A model generated the notes under the pieces. It made no database searches. It saw nothing but the letters and a program-made list of their open reading frames with translations, and was not told the origin of the DNA. Shown here piece by piece: positions 1 to 8,354 of a DNA stretch of 64,000 bases (positions within the stretch are counted from its first letter, which is position 1; each line of letters begins with the position of its first letter). This DNA comes from Nitrospira sp. (GTDB lineage: Bacteria; Nitrospirota; Nitrospiria; Nitrospirales; Nitrospiraceae): positions 2,687,501 to 2,751,500 of the forward strand of contig CP060499.1 of NCBI GenBank assembly GCA_024760525.1, in the 5' to 3' direction. A program made the translations under genes and the position numbers.

Positions 1-1
1 T

Positions 2-979
2 CTCGGAACCTTGGCAGGCAGCGTCGGCGGCTGCGATGCCGTCGGCGGCGTGTTCGGTCGTATGTTCGCCGTCCCTTCCCGTGACACCACGTATTTCACA
101 CCAAACTCCAAATTCTACATAGTCAATTATGCTGATGGGGCCGTCTCCGCCTCACGCGATCTGAACATTGAGCAGTGGAAGCTGAACATCAAAGGCTCGG
201 TGAAAACACCGATGTCGCTCGGCTGGCGCGACATTTTGAACCGCGATTCCTATGATCAGATCTCCACCTTGATGTGCATCGACACGCTTCCGGGGGGCGA
301 CAGTATCGGCACGGCGACCTGGCGCGGCATCTCGCTCAAGAAACTGCTGCTTGATTGCGGCGCCGATGCTGACACGGCGCGTGATGTCGTGTTCCGCGCC
401 ATCGACGGCTACGATGACAGCATTCCGTTCACCCGCGCGATGCAGGACGACGTCATGCTTGCGTTCCTGATGAACGGCGAGAAGCTCGCGAGGGAGCACG
501 GGTTCCCCCTCAGGCTGATCGTGCCCGGCCTGTATGGCATCAAGAACGTGAAGTGGATCGTGGAAATTGAGGTCTATCCGGGGGATTACAAAGGCTACTG
601 GCAACGCAAAGGCTGGACCGATGACGGCACGATCAAAGTGTTTTCACGTATCGATTCACCAGGGCATTACCAACCCTTGCGTGGGCAAGAGCACACATTT
701 CGAGGCGTTGCCTTCGGCGGACCCAACAGCATCAGCAAAGTGGAATTGAGCTTTGATGCCGGACGCACCTGGAACGACTGCCAAATCGAACCGCCCATGT
801 CGCCCTATTCCTGGGTCATCTGGAATTACACATGGCGGCCGACAAAACCCGGAAAATTTCAGACCGTCGTTCGCGCAACCGATACCAAGGGACAGCTCCA
901 AATTGCCGAAATCGTCCGACCTCAACCGGCCGGCGCCAGCGGGTATCACACGATCATTTCCGAAGTAACAGAAATTTGA
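2..979 (+). CDS. Sulfite-oxidase-family molybdopterin oxidoreductase (5' truncated)
   Basis: The frame is open to the left window edge, so the true start and any signal peptide lie outside; the visible TTG at 11 is unlikely to be the start. The visible ~325 residues carry the SUOX fold: an N-terminal motif FTPNSKFY, the molybdenum-ligand cysteine region (TLMCIDTLPGG followed by WRGISLKKLL), and the conserved HGFPLRLIVPGLYG...VKWI block. The C-terminal ~100 residues resemble the Mo-co oxidoreductase dimerisation domain (SFDAGRTW, WRPTKPGKF). Members oxidise sulfite or reduce/oxidise other small substrates, usually in the periplasm; the substrate here cannot be told. No haem-binding motif is seen in the visible part. 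Confidence 0.85.
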   Translation, partial: LGTLAGSVGGCDAVGGVFGRMFAVPSRDTTYFTPNSKFYIVNYADGAVSASRDLNIEQWKLNIKGSVKTPMSLGWRDILNRDSYDQISTLMCIDTLPGGDSIGTATWRGISLKKLLLDCGADADTARDVVFRAIDGYDDSIPFTRAMQDDVMLAFLMNGEKLAREHGFPLRLIVPGLYGIKNVKWIVEIEVYPGDYKGYWQRKGWTDDGTIKVFSRIDSPGHYQPLRGQEHTFRGVAFGGPNSISKVELSFDAGRTWNDCQIEPPMSPYSWVIWNYTWRPTKPGKFQTVVRATDTKGQLQIAEIVRPQPAGASGYHTIISEVTEI

Positions 980-1121
980 GCACGTCGCCGCTGTCATCCT
1001 CGGACGTTTAGCCACCTCAACGTTTTCACCACCTACGCTTCAGCGCCCAAACGCTTTGTGTATCGTAAGCCTTCCTTACTGACCTAAAATTGGAGTACCA
1101 TGACGCCATTGGAGAACACTG

Positions 1122-1946
1122 ATGGCTGATCCGCCGCTGTCAACTCCAGTTGCGCACGGTGATTACCGGCAGAGCGCACTTGAGATTTCGACGGTCCAAT
1201 CCGCTGACGATGTGCTCCAGCAAGCCGACGCCCTTACGCGGCGCGACTCGCGCGCTGATTTGATGCAGGCTGCTCAGTACTATCTTTCTGCCGCTCATTT
1301 TCTCGAAACCCAAGATCCTCCCAAGTCGATACAGGCCTATCACAATGCCGGGCAGCAACTGCATTGGTTACAGCAATTCGCGCAAGCCGGACGGGCGTTT
1401 TCCAACGCCGGCCGAGTGGCGGAACGAGCGGCGGCGGCAATGCCTGCCGGGCCGGACCAACATCGGTTACAGCATCTCGCCGTGCGGGCCTATTCGCGAT
1501 CGAATAATTCTTTCGCCGAAGCGGGCGAGTTGGATGCGTCAGAAGCCGAATACCTGAACGAACGAAACGCGCGACTCGTGTGGTCTAAAATGCAAGGCAA
1601 GCATCCGTTGGCGCTTTCGACATGGAAGGTGACGAGCAATTTCGGCACGAGCATTTCGCGTTGGATCGCATGGATCGGCGGAGCGCTCTTGGGATTCAGC
1701 TTGCTGTACGAGTTGTTCTTCCGTTTGCATTGGTTCGAACCGATGGGTAACACAACGCCTTCACCCTGGATTCCCTTGTGGTCCGGATTTTATTACACCA
1801 TTAACGTCACCTCGTCACTGGCGCTCGTGGAATACCAACCGGTGCATCCCATCTGCCAAGCTGTGGTCATGCTTAACGTGATCGCCGGCTATCTCCTCCT
1901 CGGCATCGGCATCGGCATGGTGGGACGCATGATGCGAACCCATTAG
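1122..1946 (+). CDS. Helical-repeat protein with a C-terminal two-TM pore-like module
   Basis: 274 residues, with GGAG 7 bases ahead of the ATG. Residues ~25-155 are all-helical with Ala/Tyr/Asn-rich repeats (AQYYLSAAHFLE, AYHNAGQQL, RAFSNAGRVAE, RAYSRSNNSFAEAGE) like TPR or SNAP-type repeats. Residues ~181-201 and ~244-268 are membrane helices. Between them a loop SGFYYTINVTSSLALVEYQP sits where two-TM potassium channels have pore helix and filter, and TM2 ends in a Gly-rich GIGIGMVGRM. The K+ filter (TVGYGD) is not present. I infer a degenerate Ion_trans_2-like module with a cytosolic repeat domain; ion transport itself is unproven. It stands alone between the SUOX gene and a minus-strand lipoprotein. 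Confidence 0.5.
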   Translation: MADPPLSTPVAHGDYRQSALEISTVQSADDVLQQADALTRRDSRADLMQAAQYYLSAAHFLETQDPPKSIQAYHNAGQQLHWLQQFAQAGRAFSNAGRVAERAAAAMPAGPDQHRLQHLAVRAYSRSNNSFAEAGELDASEAEYLNERNARLVWSKMQGKHPLALSTWKVTSNFGTSISRWIAWIGGALLGFSLLYELFFRLHWFEPMGNTTPSPWIPLWSGFYYTINVTSSLALVEYQPVHPICQAVVMLNVIAGYLLLGIGIGMVGRMMRTH

Positions 1947-2022
1947 TGCATCAGGCCGGTCGAAGAGAAACTCGGATGTCGTCGCGAAAGGACCGGCGAT
2001 GATCCCCGTTTGCACCCACTTT

Positions 2023-2259
2023 TTATTGAAGGAGTGAGTCCCGAGCGATCTGGTCCTTGCGGATCTCATATTCTTTTTGATCGATCTTCCCAGCCTTGAA
2101 GTCTTGCTCCACCCGATCTTTCTGGCGCTTGAGGTGATACTCATAGCCGCCGCCGGCCGCCCCGGCACCGACTACCCCGCCCAAGATGCCGCTTCCGACT
2201 GCACCTGAGCACCCTGTGAGCAACGTCAAACAGACGATGGCCAACGCTAGATTTTTCAT
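2023..2259 (-). CDS. Small glycine-rich lipoprotein
   Basis: 78 residues starting at MKNLALAIV; an ATG four codons further upstream (2271) is less suitable for a signal peptide. The leader ends in a good lipobox (LLTGC), then a Gly-rich stretch (GSGILGGVVGAGAAGGG) resembling glycine-zipper proteins. The C-terminal third is charged and ends in FKAGKIDQKEYEIRKDQIA, like short C-terminal oligomerisation (SHOCT-type) tails. It is probably anchored to the outer membrane. It lies just downstream of lspA on the same strand, whose product would process it. Function unknown. Confidence 0.65.
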   Translation of the reverse strand: MKNLALAIVCLTLLTGCSGAVGSGILGGVVGAGAAGGGYEYHLKRQKDRVEQDFKAGKIDQKEYEIRKDQIARDSLLQ

Positions 2260-2313
2260 ACAGACCTCCATGGAATCAACGGTCGAATTTCTCGCAGCTG
2301 CAAGAATTCAACC

Positions 2314-2814
2314 CTATCCATTTAAGGATGTACGCGGTCGCTGGAACACCTCAAGGACAAGCAGCAAGATACCGATCGTAATGCAGACATCCGCCACATT
2401 AAAGATGCCGGTGCGGAAATTGCCGATACCGAGATTCATGAAGTCGATGACGCGCCCGTCGTGAAGCACGCGATCCAGGAGGTTGCCTATGCCTCCGCTC
2501 AGTACGAGACTCCAGGCGGCGGCCGAGAGCAACGGCACCTGTTTGGCGACGAAGAGAAAGATCGCCAACCCGGCAAGCCACAGCGCGGGGAAGACTTGAA
2601 AGAGCATGACGCGCAACCCTTCGGAGAACCCTGTGCCAAGACTCAAGAAGGCCCCCGTATTCTCAGCATATTCCAGGCGAACGATATCGTGGAACCAGGA
2701 CCGGGGAGGCTCAAAGGACAAGTATTGTTGGGCCGCATCCTTCGTGATCTGATCACAGCCTACACAGAGGATGAGTACCAGAAGAATCAACGTGCTTCGT
2801 GTTAATTGAGGCAT
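2314..2814 (-). CDS. lspA: Lipoprotein signal peptidase (signal peptidase II)
   Basis: 166 residues, typical LspA length. It cleaves the signal peptide of diacylglyceryl-modified prolipoproteins at the lipobox cysteine in the inner membrane. The sequence shows the family pattern: first TM followed by CDQITKDAAQQYL, the ENTGAFLSLG block, and the two catalytic-aspartate regions (GGIGNLLDRVLHDGRVIDFMNLG and FNVADVCITIG). Four TM segments are apparent. The many lipoproteins nearby, and in the 22-26 kb operon, are its expected substrates. Confidence 0.95.
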   Translation of the reverse strand: MPQLTRSTLILLVLILCVGCDQITKDAAQQYLSFEPPRSWFHDIVRLEYAENTGAFLSLGTGFSEGLRVMLFQVFPALWLAGLAIFLFVAKQVPLLSAAAWSLVLSGGIGNLLDRVLHDGRVIDFMNLGIGNFRTGIFNVADVCITIGILLLVLEVFQRPRTSLNG

Positions 2815-2875
2815 GCTGCTCTAGTTTACCCATGCATCGAGGCTTTTGACACAAGCGCTCCTCACACACCGGATT

Positions 2876-3331
2876 TCATCTGTTTCGCCGCCAGACCTCG
2901 AAGAGCTTCACCCCCTCCTCACGAAGCACGTCTGCCACCACGTCCACATTGCTGCGGCTGAGCTGATTCATCACCGAGGAAGGAATGTGAATTTGACGGA
3001 TGCCGGCCTTGTCGGCATCCTCGATTCGGCTGGCGTATACGATCCTCGCGATCTTCGCCCAGACGCAGGCCGCGAAGCACATTGGACACGGTTCGCAAGT
3101 GCTGTACATCGTTGCTGTGGGAAGTTCGAGCGACTTGATTGTACGGCCGGCTTCTCTGATCGCCTGAATTTCCGCATGAGCGGTCGTATCCATGCCGGAT
3201 TTGGCGCTGTTGTGCGCGATCGCGATAACCTGCCCTCGGCTGACAAGACACGCGCCGAAAGGCATCTCTCCCTTCTCGACCCCCTGCCGGGCCGCTTGAA
3301 GAGCCAGCCGGATGAAATCCGCATCAGACAT
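2876..3331 (-). CDS. Zinc-dependent nucleoside/guanine deaminase
   Basis: 151-residue cytidine-deaminase-fold enzyme. The zinc site is complete: HAEIQAI (His ligand plus catalytic Glu) and PCPMCFAAC (two Cys ligands). The following VWAKIARIVYAS and the 150-residue length are closer to guanine deaminase (GuaD-like) than to tRNA adenosine deaminase TadA, but the two families are hard to separate by eye. Guanine deaminase converts guanine to xanthine in purine salvage. It is 61 bases upstream of lspA on the same strand, so they may be co-transcribed. Confidence 0.8.
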   Translation of the reverse strand: MSDADFIRLALQAARQGVEKGEMPFGACLVSRGQVIAIAHNSAKSGMDTTAHAEIQAIREAGRTIKSLELPTATMYSTCEPCPMCFAACVWAKIARIVYASRIEDADKAGIRQIHIPSSVMNQLSRSNVDVVADVLREEGVKLFEVWRRNR

Positions 3332-3411
3332 GGCGACTCGCTGCTGGATGTGGGGGCTGATCCGGATACTTCCCGAAAGGACGTCAGGCTTCTGGAAATA
3401 TCGAAACCTTA

Positions 3412-3645
3412 TTAGGACGACTTTTCCTTGCGTGGCCGACCGACGGGCAACTTGCCACGTCTTTTGCCGAACCGCTTCCCTTTCTCAAGTTTCTTGAGCG
3501 TGGATAAAATCGCGGATTCGACGACACCCGTTAGCGTCAGCTTGGGGCTCCAATAGACGACGGTTCGCAACCGTTCCACCATCTCGGCAGAAAGAGACAG
3601 CGTGACTCTTTCCTTACGTTTCATGGTCTGCCGTTTGTGTTTCAT
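3412..3645 (-). CDS. Small basic ribbon-helix-helix-like DNA-binding protein
   Basis: 77 residues. GAAGGAG eight bases upstream supports the ATG at 3645. Residues ~10-55 (RVTLSLSAEMVERLRTVVYWSPKLTLTGVVESAILSTLKKLE) follow a ribbon-helix-helix pattern: a beta strand with alternating residues and then two helices. The tail is very basic and ends in KLPVGRPRK, an AT-hook-like GRP core. I infer a small DNA-binding regulator, possibly an orphan antitoxin. Its stop lies ahead of the deaminase gene with 80 bases between. No partner toxin is recognisable upstream. Confidence 0.55.
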   Translation of the reverse strand: MKHKRQTMKRKERVTLSLSAEMVERLRTVVYWSPKLTLTGVVESAILSTLKKLEKGKRFGKRRGKLPVGRPRKEKSS

Positions 3646-3922
3646 GCCACGATCTCCTTCACGACCGGACTAATCCTTGGAATCCGAACATATACTTGCA
3701 TATCATGCCCTATCCCTCCGCGCAAGTACACTTTGCGGACAGTTACCCAGCTGGTCATTTGAGACAGGAGGAAGTTACGTAAGCAGACGCGCTGCTCTTG
3801 TCGATACATCTCAACTAGATAGAGGGATGATCTGCGTGACTCGCACAGGCACGTCACAAGACAATCGGGCCGGAAAGTGAGTTCATGCAACCTGTCAAAC
3901 GTGCGTCATGCCTGTCAACGAA
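3646..3922. other. Intergenic region without a convincing gene
   Basis: An 82-codon minus-strand frame at 3642-3890 overlaps the next start by four bases, but its composition is not protein-like. Only a short internal version (3642-3701, 19 residues) could act as a leader peptide whose end carries the Shine-Dalgarno of the DNA-binding protein gene. I see no recognisable RNA or mobile element here. The region probably holds that gene's promoter. Confidence 0.35.
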
Positions 3923-4477
3923 TCAAAAGCCAATACCGAATCCGCCACCGCCGCCTATTCGCCCACCAGAGCCTCCGAAGATTCCAAGCGAAAGACCGGG
4001 CCTCGGTCGAGCGTAGTTCGGAGCTTGTTCCGTCCAGGTATGCAAATGTTTCACGATCAGGACAGGGTACCGATACTCGACATCGTCAAGATGCTCGGTC
4101 TTTTCCCCGGCCACCTCGCCGACAACCGTCATCTTCGTTCCGTTCACAATGGTCGCAGGATCCAAGAACTCCTGCCGGAGTGCGAGAAATCGGCCTTGTG
4201 ACTGTTGGCGGTCAAAAATCGGTTTCTCTCCGTTATCGAGCGGTAATTGCAGGAATTCGATTTGGGTGCCGTCTTTCAGCCGCTTTGCATTCAACACTTC
4301 GCCACCCAGCACCAACACCTTCCCCTTATGCGCGAGTGGAGCATCCACGACTTCGCGAAACGTGACCGCTCTATCGACGAGAGGCTCCAGGGGTTCAGGG
4401 ATCACTCGTTGGCTCGAACACCCGGCCATCACGACGATCATCACCAGGCAGCACGACTTGAGAGACGGCAGACGCAT
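3923..4477 (-). CDS. slp: Slp-family outer-membrane lipoprotein
   Basis: 184 residues with a signal peptide ending in lipobox VMAGC. The body matches the Slp (starvation-inducible lipoprotein) family: an early PEPLEPLVDRAVTF region, then GKVLVLGGEVLNAKRLKDGTQIEFLQLPL, DRQQSQGRFLA and KMTVVGEVAGEKTEHLDDVEYRYPVLIVKHLHTW, which give the expected OB-like beta barrel. The C-terminus is a Gly-rich tail (GGSGGRIGGGGGFGIGF) not needed for the fold. Slp proteins sit at the outer-membrane inner face; their biochemical role is not settled. Confidence 0.8.
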   Translation of the reverse strand: MRLPSLKSCCLVMIVVMAGCSSQRVIPEPLEPLVDRAVTFREVVDAPLAHKGKVLVLGGEVLNAKRLKDGTQIEFLQLPLDNGEKPIFDRQQSQGRFLALRQEFLDPATIVNGTKMTVVGEVAGEKTEHLDDVEYRYPVLIVKHLHTWTEQAPNYARPRPGLSLGIFGGSGGRIGGGGGFGIGF

Positions 4478-4632
4478 ATCGCTACTATAACGCGATGACT
4501 GGGCTGTTGCTACTTGTGAAAACCCTGAATGTGACGCCCTACCGTCTTTCCCCTCGTCCTTGCTTCAGTTATGATAGAGAGTTAGGTGTGGTGTGCCGAA
4601 CCCTTGGCTGTGTTCCGTTCAAAGAGGTGAAC

Positions 4633-5289
4633 ATGCGGAATTTAGTTCTGACCGTCATGCTGCTGTTCGTCCCGTTTGGCCTTTCTGCTTGTGACAAGGC
4701 CTATATCGCCACCATGGAAAAGATGGGCTACGCCAAGCGCGACATTCTGAGCAGCCGCGTCAAATCGGCGCGCGACGCTCAAGAGGACGCCAAGAAAGAC
4801 ATTCAGAGCACTCTGGATCAGTTTGGGAAAGTGGTTTCTTACGAAGGTGGAGATCTGGAAGCGACCTATAAGCAATTGAGCGGGGAACTGGAGACCAGTG
4901 AAGACAGCGCGAAGGCGGTCCGGAAGCGAATCGCGGATGTCGAAAGCGTCGCCGATGCCCTTTTCTCCGAGTGGGAACAGGAGCTCAGCCAATACTCAAG
5001 CGCCGATCTGCGCCGAAAGAGCCAAGCCAAACTGACCCAGACCAAGAGCCGCTACAAAGATATGCTGGCGGCCATGAAACGGGCTGAACAGCGGATCGAA
5101 CCGGTTCTCAGACCCTTGCGCGACCAAGTGCTCTACCTGAAACATAATCTGAACGCGCGTGCGCTTGCGGCCATCAAGGGCGAACTCATCAAGGTTGATG
5201 CGCAGGTCGATCAGCTCGTCAAAGACATGAACCGTTCCATCGCCGAAGCCGATAAGTTCATTCAGTCGATGGAGAAGGAATCGGACTAA
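4633..5289 (+). CDS. DUF2959-like helical lipoprotein
   Basis: 218 residues from the ATG at 4633, which has AAAGAGG upstream and begins a proper signal peptide; the frame is open further upstream but codes nothing signal-like. The leader ends in lipobox LSAC. The mature part is entirely helical and highly charged, with the DUF2959 pattern: KMGYAKRDILSSRVKSARDAQEDAKKDIQSTLDQF, then Y..LSGELETSEDSA, and a closing coiled coil. The function of the family is unknown. A copy of the dispersed intergenic repeat follows about 30 bases after its stop. Confidence 0.7.
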   Translation: MRNLVLTVMLLFVPFGLSACDKAYIATMEKMGYAKRDILSSRVKSARDAQEDAKKDIQSTLDQFGKVVSYEGGDLEATYKQLSGELETSEDSAKAVRKRIADVESVADALFSEWEQELSQYSSADLRRKSQAKLTQTKSRYKDMLAAMKRAEQRIEPVLRPLRDQVLYLKHNLNARALAAIKGELIKVDAQVDQLVKDMNRSIAEADKFIQSMEKESD

Positions 5290-5322
5290 CGGACCGTTGA
5301 GAAGCTAGGATAACGGGATAGG

Positions 5323-5531
5323 CAGGATGGTCAAAAAGGCCGTCGTTCTCACCCGCCCACCCCGACGCGCCAAGACGCGCCGTTCCGCGGGCAAGGCCGC
5401 AGCGGGCGAAGCGGCGAGGCGCATTCTTGTTCACCCACCGCCCCGAGCTGCTCCTAGCAGCTCCAACCCGGTGGTACGTTGAGCCGTTGAGCGATGCGAG
5501 AACGAAGCTGGTGGACTTTTTCAGTATCCTG
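5323..5531. repeat. Dispersed intergenic repeat, copy 1
   Basis: The ends are imperfect inverted repeats: CAGGATGGTCAAAAAGGCCG on the left and the complement of CAGGATACTGAAAAAGTCCA on the right. The interior shares AAGGCCGCAGC and GTACGTTGAGCCGTTGAGCG with the copies at 16767, 27429 and 54300. It is oriented opposite to the 16767 and 54300 copies. It fills most of the gap between the DUF2959 lipoprotein and the zinc metallopeptidase. It is the longest copy, with extra G+C-rich sequence inside. Confidence 0.7.
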
Positions 5532-5548
5532 CGTGAGGGAGGGCCACG

Positions 5549-6412
5549 ATGCGTACTGAAGGCCAACGCGAAAGCGACAACATTGAAGATCGCCGCGGCA
5601 TGGGTCCGGCCCGTATCGGACGAACAGGTGGCTTGGGTATCGGCACCATCGTGCTGGCGCTTGCCGTCAGCTATTTTACAGGCGCCAATCCTCTGACCAT
5701 TCTGAACCTCCTGACCGGTGTTCAGAGTATGACCGAGGTCTCCGCGCCATCGCAATCGGGACCGGTCGGTGCACCGACCGACCAACTCGGCCGGTTTGCT
5801 TCCGTCGTGCTGGCCGATACCGAAACGACCTGGCGCACCCTCCTCGGTTCCCGTTACGAAGACCCTCGCATGGTCCTCTTCACCGGGGCCGTGCAGTCGG
5901 CATGCGGCACGACCTCGTCGGCCGTCGGTCCCTTCTATTGCCCCAATGATCACCGGGTTTATCTGGACCTTGCCTTCTTCGACGAAATGGCGCATCGCTT
6001 GGGTGCCGTGGGCGACTTCGCTCAGGCCTATGTCATCGCCCATGAAGTCGGCCATCATGTACAAAATCTCCTCGGTGTCGCGGAGAAGGTCCACCGTCTT
6101 CAACGTCAGGTCTCCGAGGCGGAAGGAAATGCTCTGTCGGTCCGAATGGAGCTCCAGGCCGATTGTTATGCCGGAGTCTGGGGCCACCACGCCAAGCGGG
6201 AACGGAACCTCATCGAACCGGGAGATTTCGAGGATGGGCTGCGCGCAGCCGCCGCCATCGGAGACGACCGTTTGCAAAAGATGTCACGTGGACACGTCCA
6301 ACCGGAAAGCTGGACACATGGCTCCTCCGAACAGCGGTCGACATGGCTTAGACGCGGCCTTGAATCCGGCGATCCGTCGGTCTGCAACACATTTGAAGCC
6401 AAACGGTTATGA
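5549..6412 (+). CDS. ypfJ: Neutral zinc metallopeptidase, YpfJ family
   Basis: 287 residues, the usual length. An N-terminal cytoplasmic arm with DRRG and GGLGIGTI is followed by one TM helix (~35-55), then an extracytoplasmic domain. The zinc site HEVGHHVQNLLG is an HExxH motif, and the third-ligand region MELQADCYAGVW is intact. YFTGANP, ACG..SSAVGPFYCPNDH and YLDLAFFDEM are family hallmarks. GAGGGAGG precedes the ATG. The substrate is unknown. Its stop overlaps the FUN14 gene by four bases (ATGA), indicating translational coupling. Confidence 0.9.
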   Translation: MRTEGQRESDNIEDRRGMGPARIGRTGGLGIGTIVLALAVSYFTGANPLTILNLLTGVQSMTEVSAPSQSGPVGAPTDQLGRFASVVLADTETTWRTLLGSRYEDPRMVLFTGAVQSACGTTSSAVGPFYCPNDHRVYLDLAFFDEMAHRLGAVGDFAQAYVIAHEVGHHVQNLLGVAEKVHRLQRQVSEAEGNALSVRMELQADCYAGVWGHHAKRERNLIEPGDFEDGLRAAAAIGDDRLQKMSRGHVQPESWTHGSSEQRSTWLRRGLESGDPSVCNTFEAKRL

Positions 6413-6855
6413 GCGACGCAGCGAGTAAATCGCAGGGAGGTCTCTTCGCTAAGGCGCTTGCAGCGATCCTGGCCAATCCTCCCTGGGCCGCCAAATCATT
6501 TCTTGCCGCCGGCGCAACGACTGTCGCCGGATTCGGCGCGTGGTTGAGCGACATGATGTCGCCGGCCCTCGCGCGTGGAGGGGCCTGCTTCATCGGAGGA
6601 TTTTTGGTCGGGTGGGCACTTCGAAAAACCCTGATGATCGGGCTGTTGATCACCGGTTCCTTGCTGGCGCTCATCGCTACCCTCAAGACGACCGGCTGGA
6701 TTCACGTGGAGTGGAGCTTGCTCGAAGCGGATGTCACCCGTAGTCTCGCCTGGGCGCAAGGAAAAGCCGAGAGTCTGAAAGAAGTCTTGACCGGTTACCT
6801 GCCCTCAGTCGGCGCCGGCGGGGTTGGAGCCCTGTTTGGGTTTCGAAAGAAATAG
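6409..6855 (+). CDS. FUN14-family membrane protein
   Basis: 148 residues with two or three hydrophobic segments. The C-terminal ~90 residues match the FUN14 pattern: GGFLVGWALRKTLMIGLLITGSLLALIA, a WIHVEWSLLEAD segment, and the closing LPSVGAGGVGALFGFRKK. Bacterial FUN14 proteins have no established function; the eukaryotic FUNDC relatives are mitochondrial outer-membrane receptors. The ATGA overlap with the metallopeptidase gene makes a two-gene unit. The following 99 bases separate it from a convergent gene. Confidence 0.75.
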   Translation: MSDAASKSQGGLFAKALAAILANPPWAAKSFLAAGATTVAGFGAWLSDMMSPALARGGACFIGGFLVGWALRKTLMIGLLITGSLLALIATLKTTGWIHVEWSLLEADVTRSLAWAQGKAESLKEVLTGYLPSVGAGGVGALFGFRKK

Positions 6856-6954
6856 GGTGGGTCATCCACCAATTCCGGTGCTGTGCCGTACGAAACGTTA
6901 TTCACTCACGATCATACAATGATCAGCCGGTAGTCGGTGCACCGGCTTGTTCGT

Positions 6955-7323
6955 TCAGCGTTTGGTCACCGATCGAACATCCAACATCCCCAGGAAGTGG
7001 CCCTCGATCGTCACCTGATCACCGTCTTTGAGCAACACGGTTCCCGTCTGGCAGAGGGTCGCATAGCTCGCATCGACAACGCCGGTCTCATCCTCTACTG
7101 AAAAGGCCTGGATACACTTTTCCAATTTCGTCCTTTGGCCGATGAAGTGATTCATCCGGTAGTTCCGCACGGTGCCTTCCACCTGGACCACTTTCATCTT
7201 GTACGCTTCCGGATACGTGAACAATGAATTGATCTTGACCGGCTCGGCGGCCCATGCGGCCGATGCCAGCAGCCCTATAGCCAACGCCATCGTTCCTGTT
7301 GATCTCATCGCGATCCTCATCAT
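6955..7323 (-). CDS. Exported protein with an OB-fold-like domain
   Basis: 122 residues. CAGGAG five bases upstream supports the ATG at 7323. A signal peptide ends near SAAWAAEP. The mature ~95 residues (MKVVQVEGTVRNYRM..., EKCIQAFSVEDETG, LLKDGDQVTIEGHFLG) follow the beta-strand order of nucleic-acid- or metal-binding OB folds (tRNA_anti-like), a common periplasmic type. Only two cysteines (in KCIQAF and TLCQTG) remain in the mature part, so a disulfide is possible. The gene follows the Lon-like protease gene by 24 bases and may be co-expressed with it. Function unknown. Confidence 0.6.
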   Translation of the reverse strand: MMRIAMRSTGTMALAIGLLASAAWAAEPVKINSLFTYPEAYKMKVVQVEGTVRNYRMNHFIGQRTKLEKCIQAFSVEDETGVVDASYATLCQTGTVLLKDGDQVTIEGHFLGMLDVRSVTKR

Positions 7324-7347
7324 GGATTCTCCTGATCTTGAGGTTGG

Positions 7348-8265
7348 TCAGTTGAGTGGAACTTGACGTAACGATTGTCCCGTCGCGGCGCTGTAGGCCT
7401 CTGCCAGAGTGTGCACTTCCATCACCTGGACGGATCGCTCAGCTCCGGTGAAATTGAGATGGCTATTGTCCAGTCCATCCGGCACGATCATCACACTCTT
7501 TTTGAGATCCCGACAGGCACTCATCTTATCCACCAGCCGCCCGACGGGTCTGATCTCAGCATCCGGCTCGATGGTTCCCGACATGCACACATCTTGGCGA
7601 ATCGGATCGCCGAGCAGTGCCGAAACGATGCCCACGGCAAAAATCCCGCCCGCGCTGGGTCCATCCAACCGAGTCGGAACCAGGATGCGCACGCTCAGGT
7701 ATCGAGGATCATATCCCACCGCCTTTGTGGCAACCGCGACAGCCGTATGAAACGAGTGGACGGCTGCAGGAAGCAGGTTCGAATCGCCCAGAATCTCCGG
7801 CCCCTGTCCGTCGGCTTTGTATGCGACCGTGAGTTGCGCCACCAATCCTACCCATGAGCCGGTAATGAAACCGACCTTGTCCTGCCCGATGCTCAAGAGC
7901 GGTAACGGCAGAGACACGTCGGAGAATGGTAATGGTTTCCTGCTATGGAGCTGCTGTGATGGATCGAGGGAGACAGCTCCGGATACAGATGGCTGAAGGG
8001 CGCCCGCCGACGAAGGTCTGGGACGTGGAGAAATTTCCAATGGTGAATAGGTTTTTGGTTCACCAAGTTGCCGGCAACCCGGCAACCCGCGGTCAGTATA
8101 GAGGTCCGACTGACCCCTGCGCGGGCAGACCCAGGTTTCGGCCCATCCTGATTGCTCGTGCACTTGAATTGCCTCCAACATACACAGAGCTGCCAACAAT
8201 ACAAAACGGTAATGCGGAGACAGGGAGGTCAGGAGGTTGCGTAACGTGCCCGGCCGGCTTCTCAT
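7348..8265 (-). CDS. Membrane-anchored or exported Lon-like (S16) serine protease domain
   Basis: 305 residues. Residues ~20-45 form a hydrophobic N-terminal anchor or signal, followed by a Pro/Ser-rich linker to ~120. Residues ~120-300 are a Lon proteolytic domain: the catalytic serine lies in DGPSAG (Ser204) and the catalytic lysine in PVGRLVDK (Lys247), as in the Lon Ser-Lys dyad. No AAA+ ATPase or Lon N-domain is present. I infer an ATP-independent S16 protease acting outside the cytoplasm. The extra cysteines at 47 and 64 are unexplained. Start choice is uncertain because no strong ribosome site is visible. Confidence 0.75.
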   Translation of the reverse strand: MRSRPGTLRNLLTSLSPHYRFVLLAALCMLEAIQVHEQSGWAETWVCPRRGQSDLYTDRGLPGCRQLGEPKTYSPLEISPRPRPSSAGALQPSVSGAVSLDPSQQLHSRKPLPFSDVSLPLPLLSIGQDKVGFITGSWVGLVAQLTVAYKADGQGPEILGDSNLLPAAVHSFHTAVAVATKAVGYDPRYLSVRILVPTRLDGPSAGGIFAVGIVSALLGDPIRQDVCMSGTIEPDAEIRPVGRLVDKMSACRDLKKSVMIVPDGLDNSHLNFTGAERSVQVMEVHTLAEAYSAATGQSLRQVPLN

Positions 8266-8354
8266 ACCAATATCGGAAGCCTAGCTCCGGTAGGGACATT
8301 CGTCAAAACAAAGCAGTTATTGCGTGCAGAATGGATACGGGTGGCGCACGTGCA

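Noticed and set aside
3642..3890. 82-codon frame upstream of the small DNA-binding protein gene
   Set aside because: Unprotein-like composition; only a 19-residue leader is conceivable and unsupported.
5258..6277. Long minus-strand frame opposite the zinc metallopeptidase
   Set aside because: Antisense shadow of a well-recognised gene plus a repeat; no ribosome site or family features.
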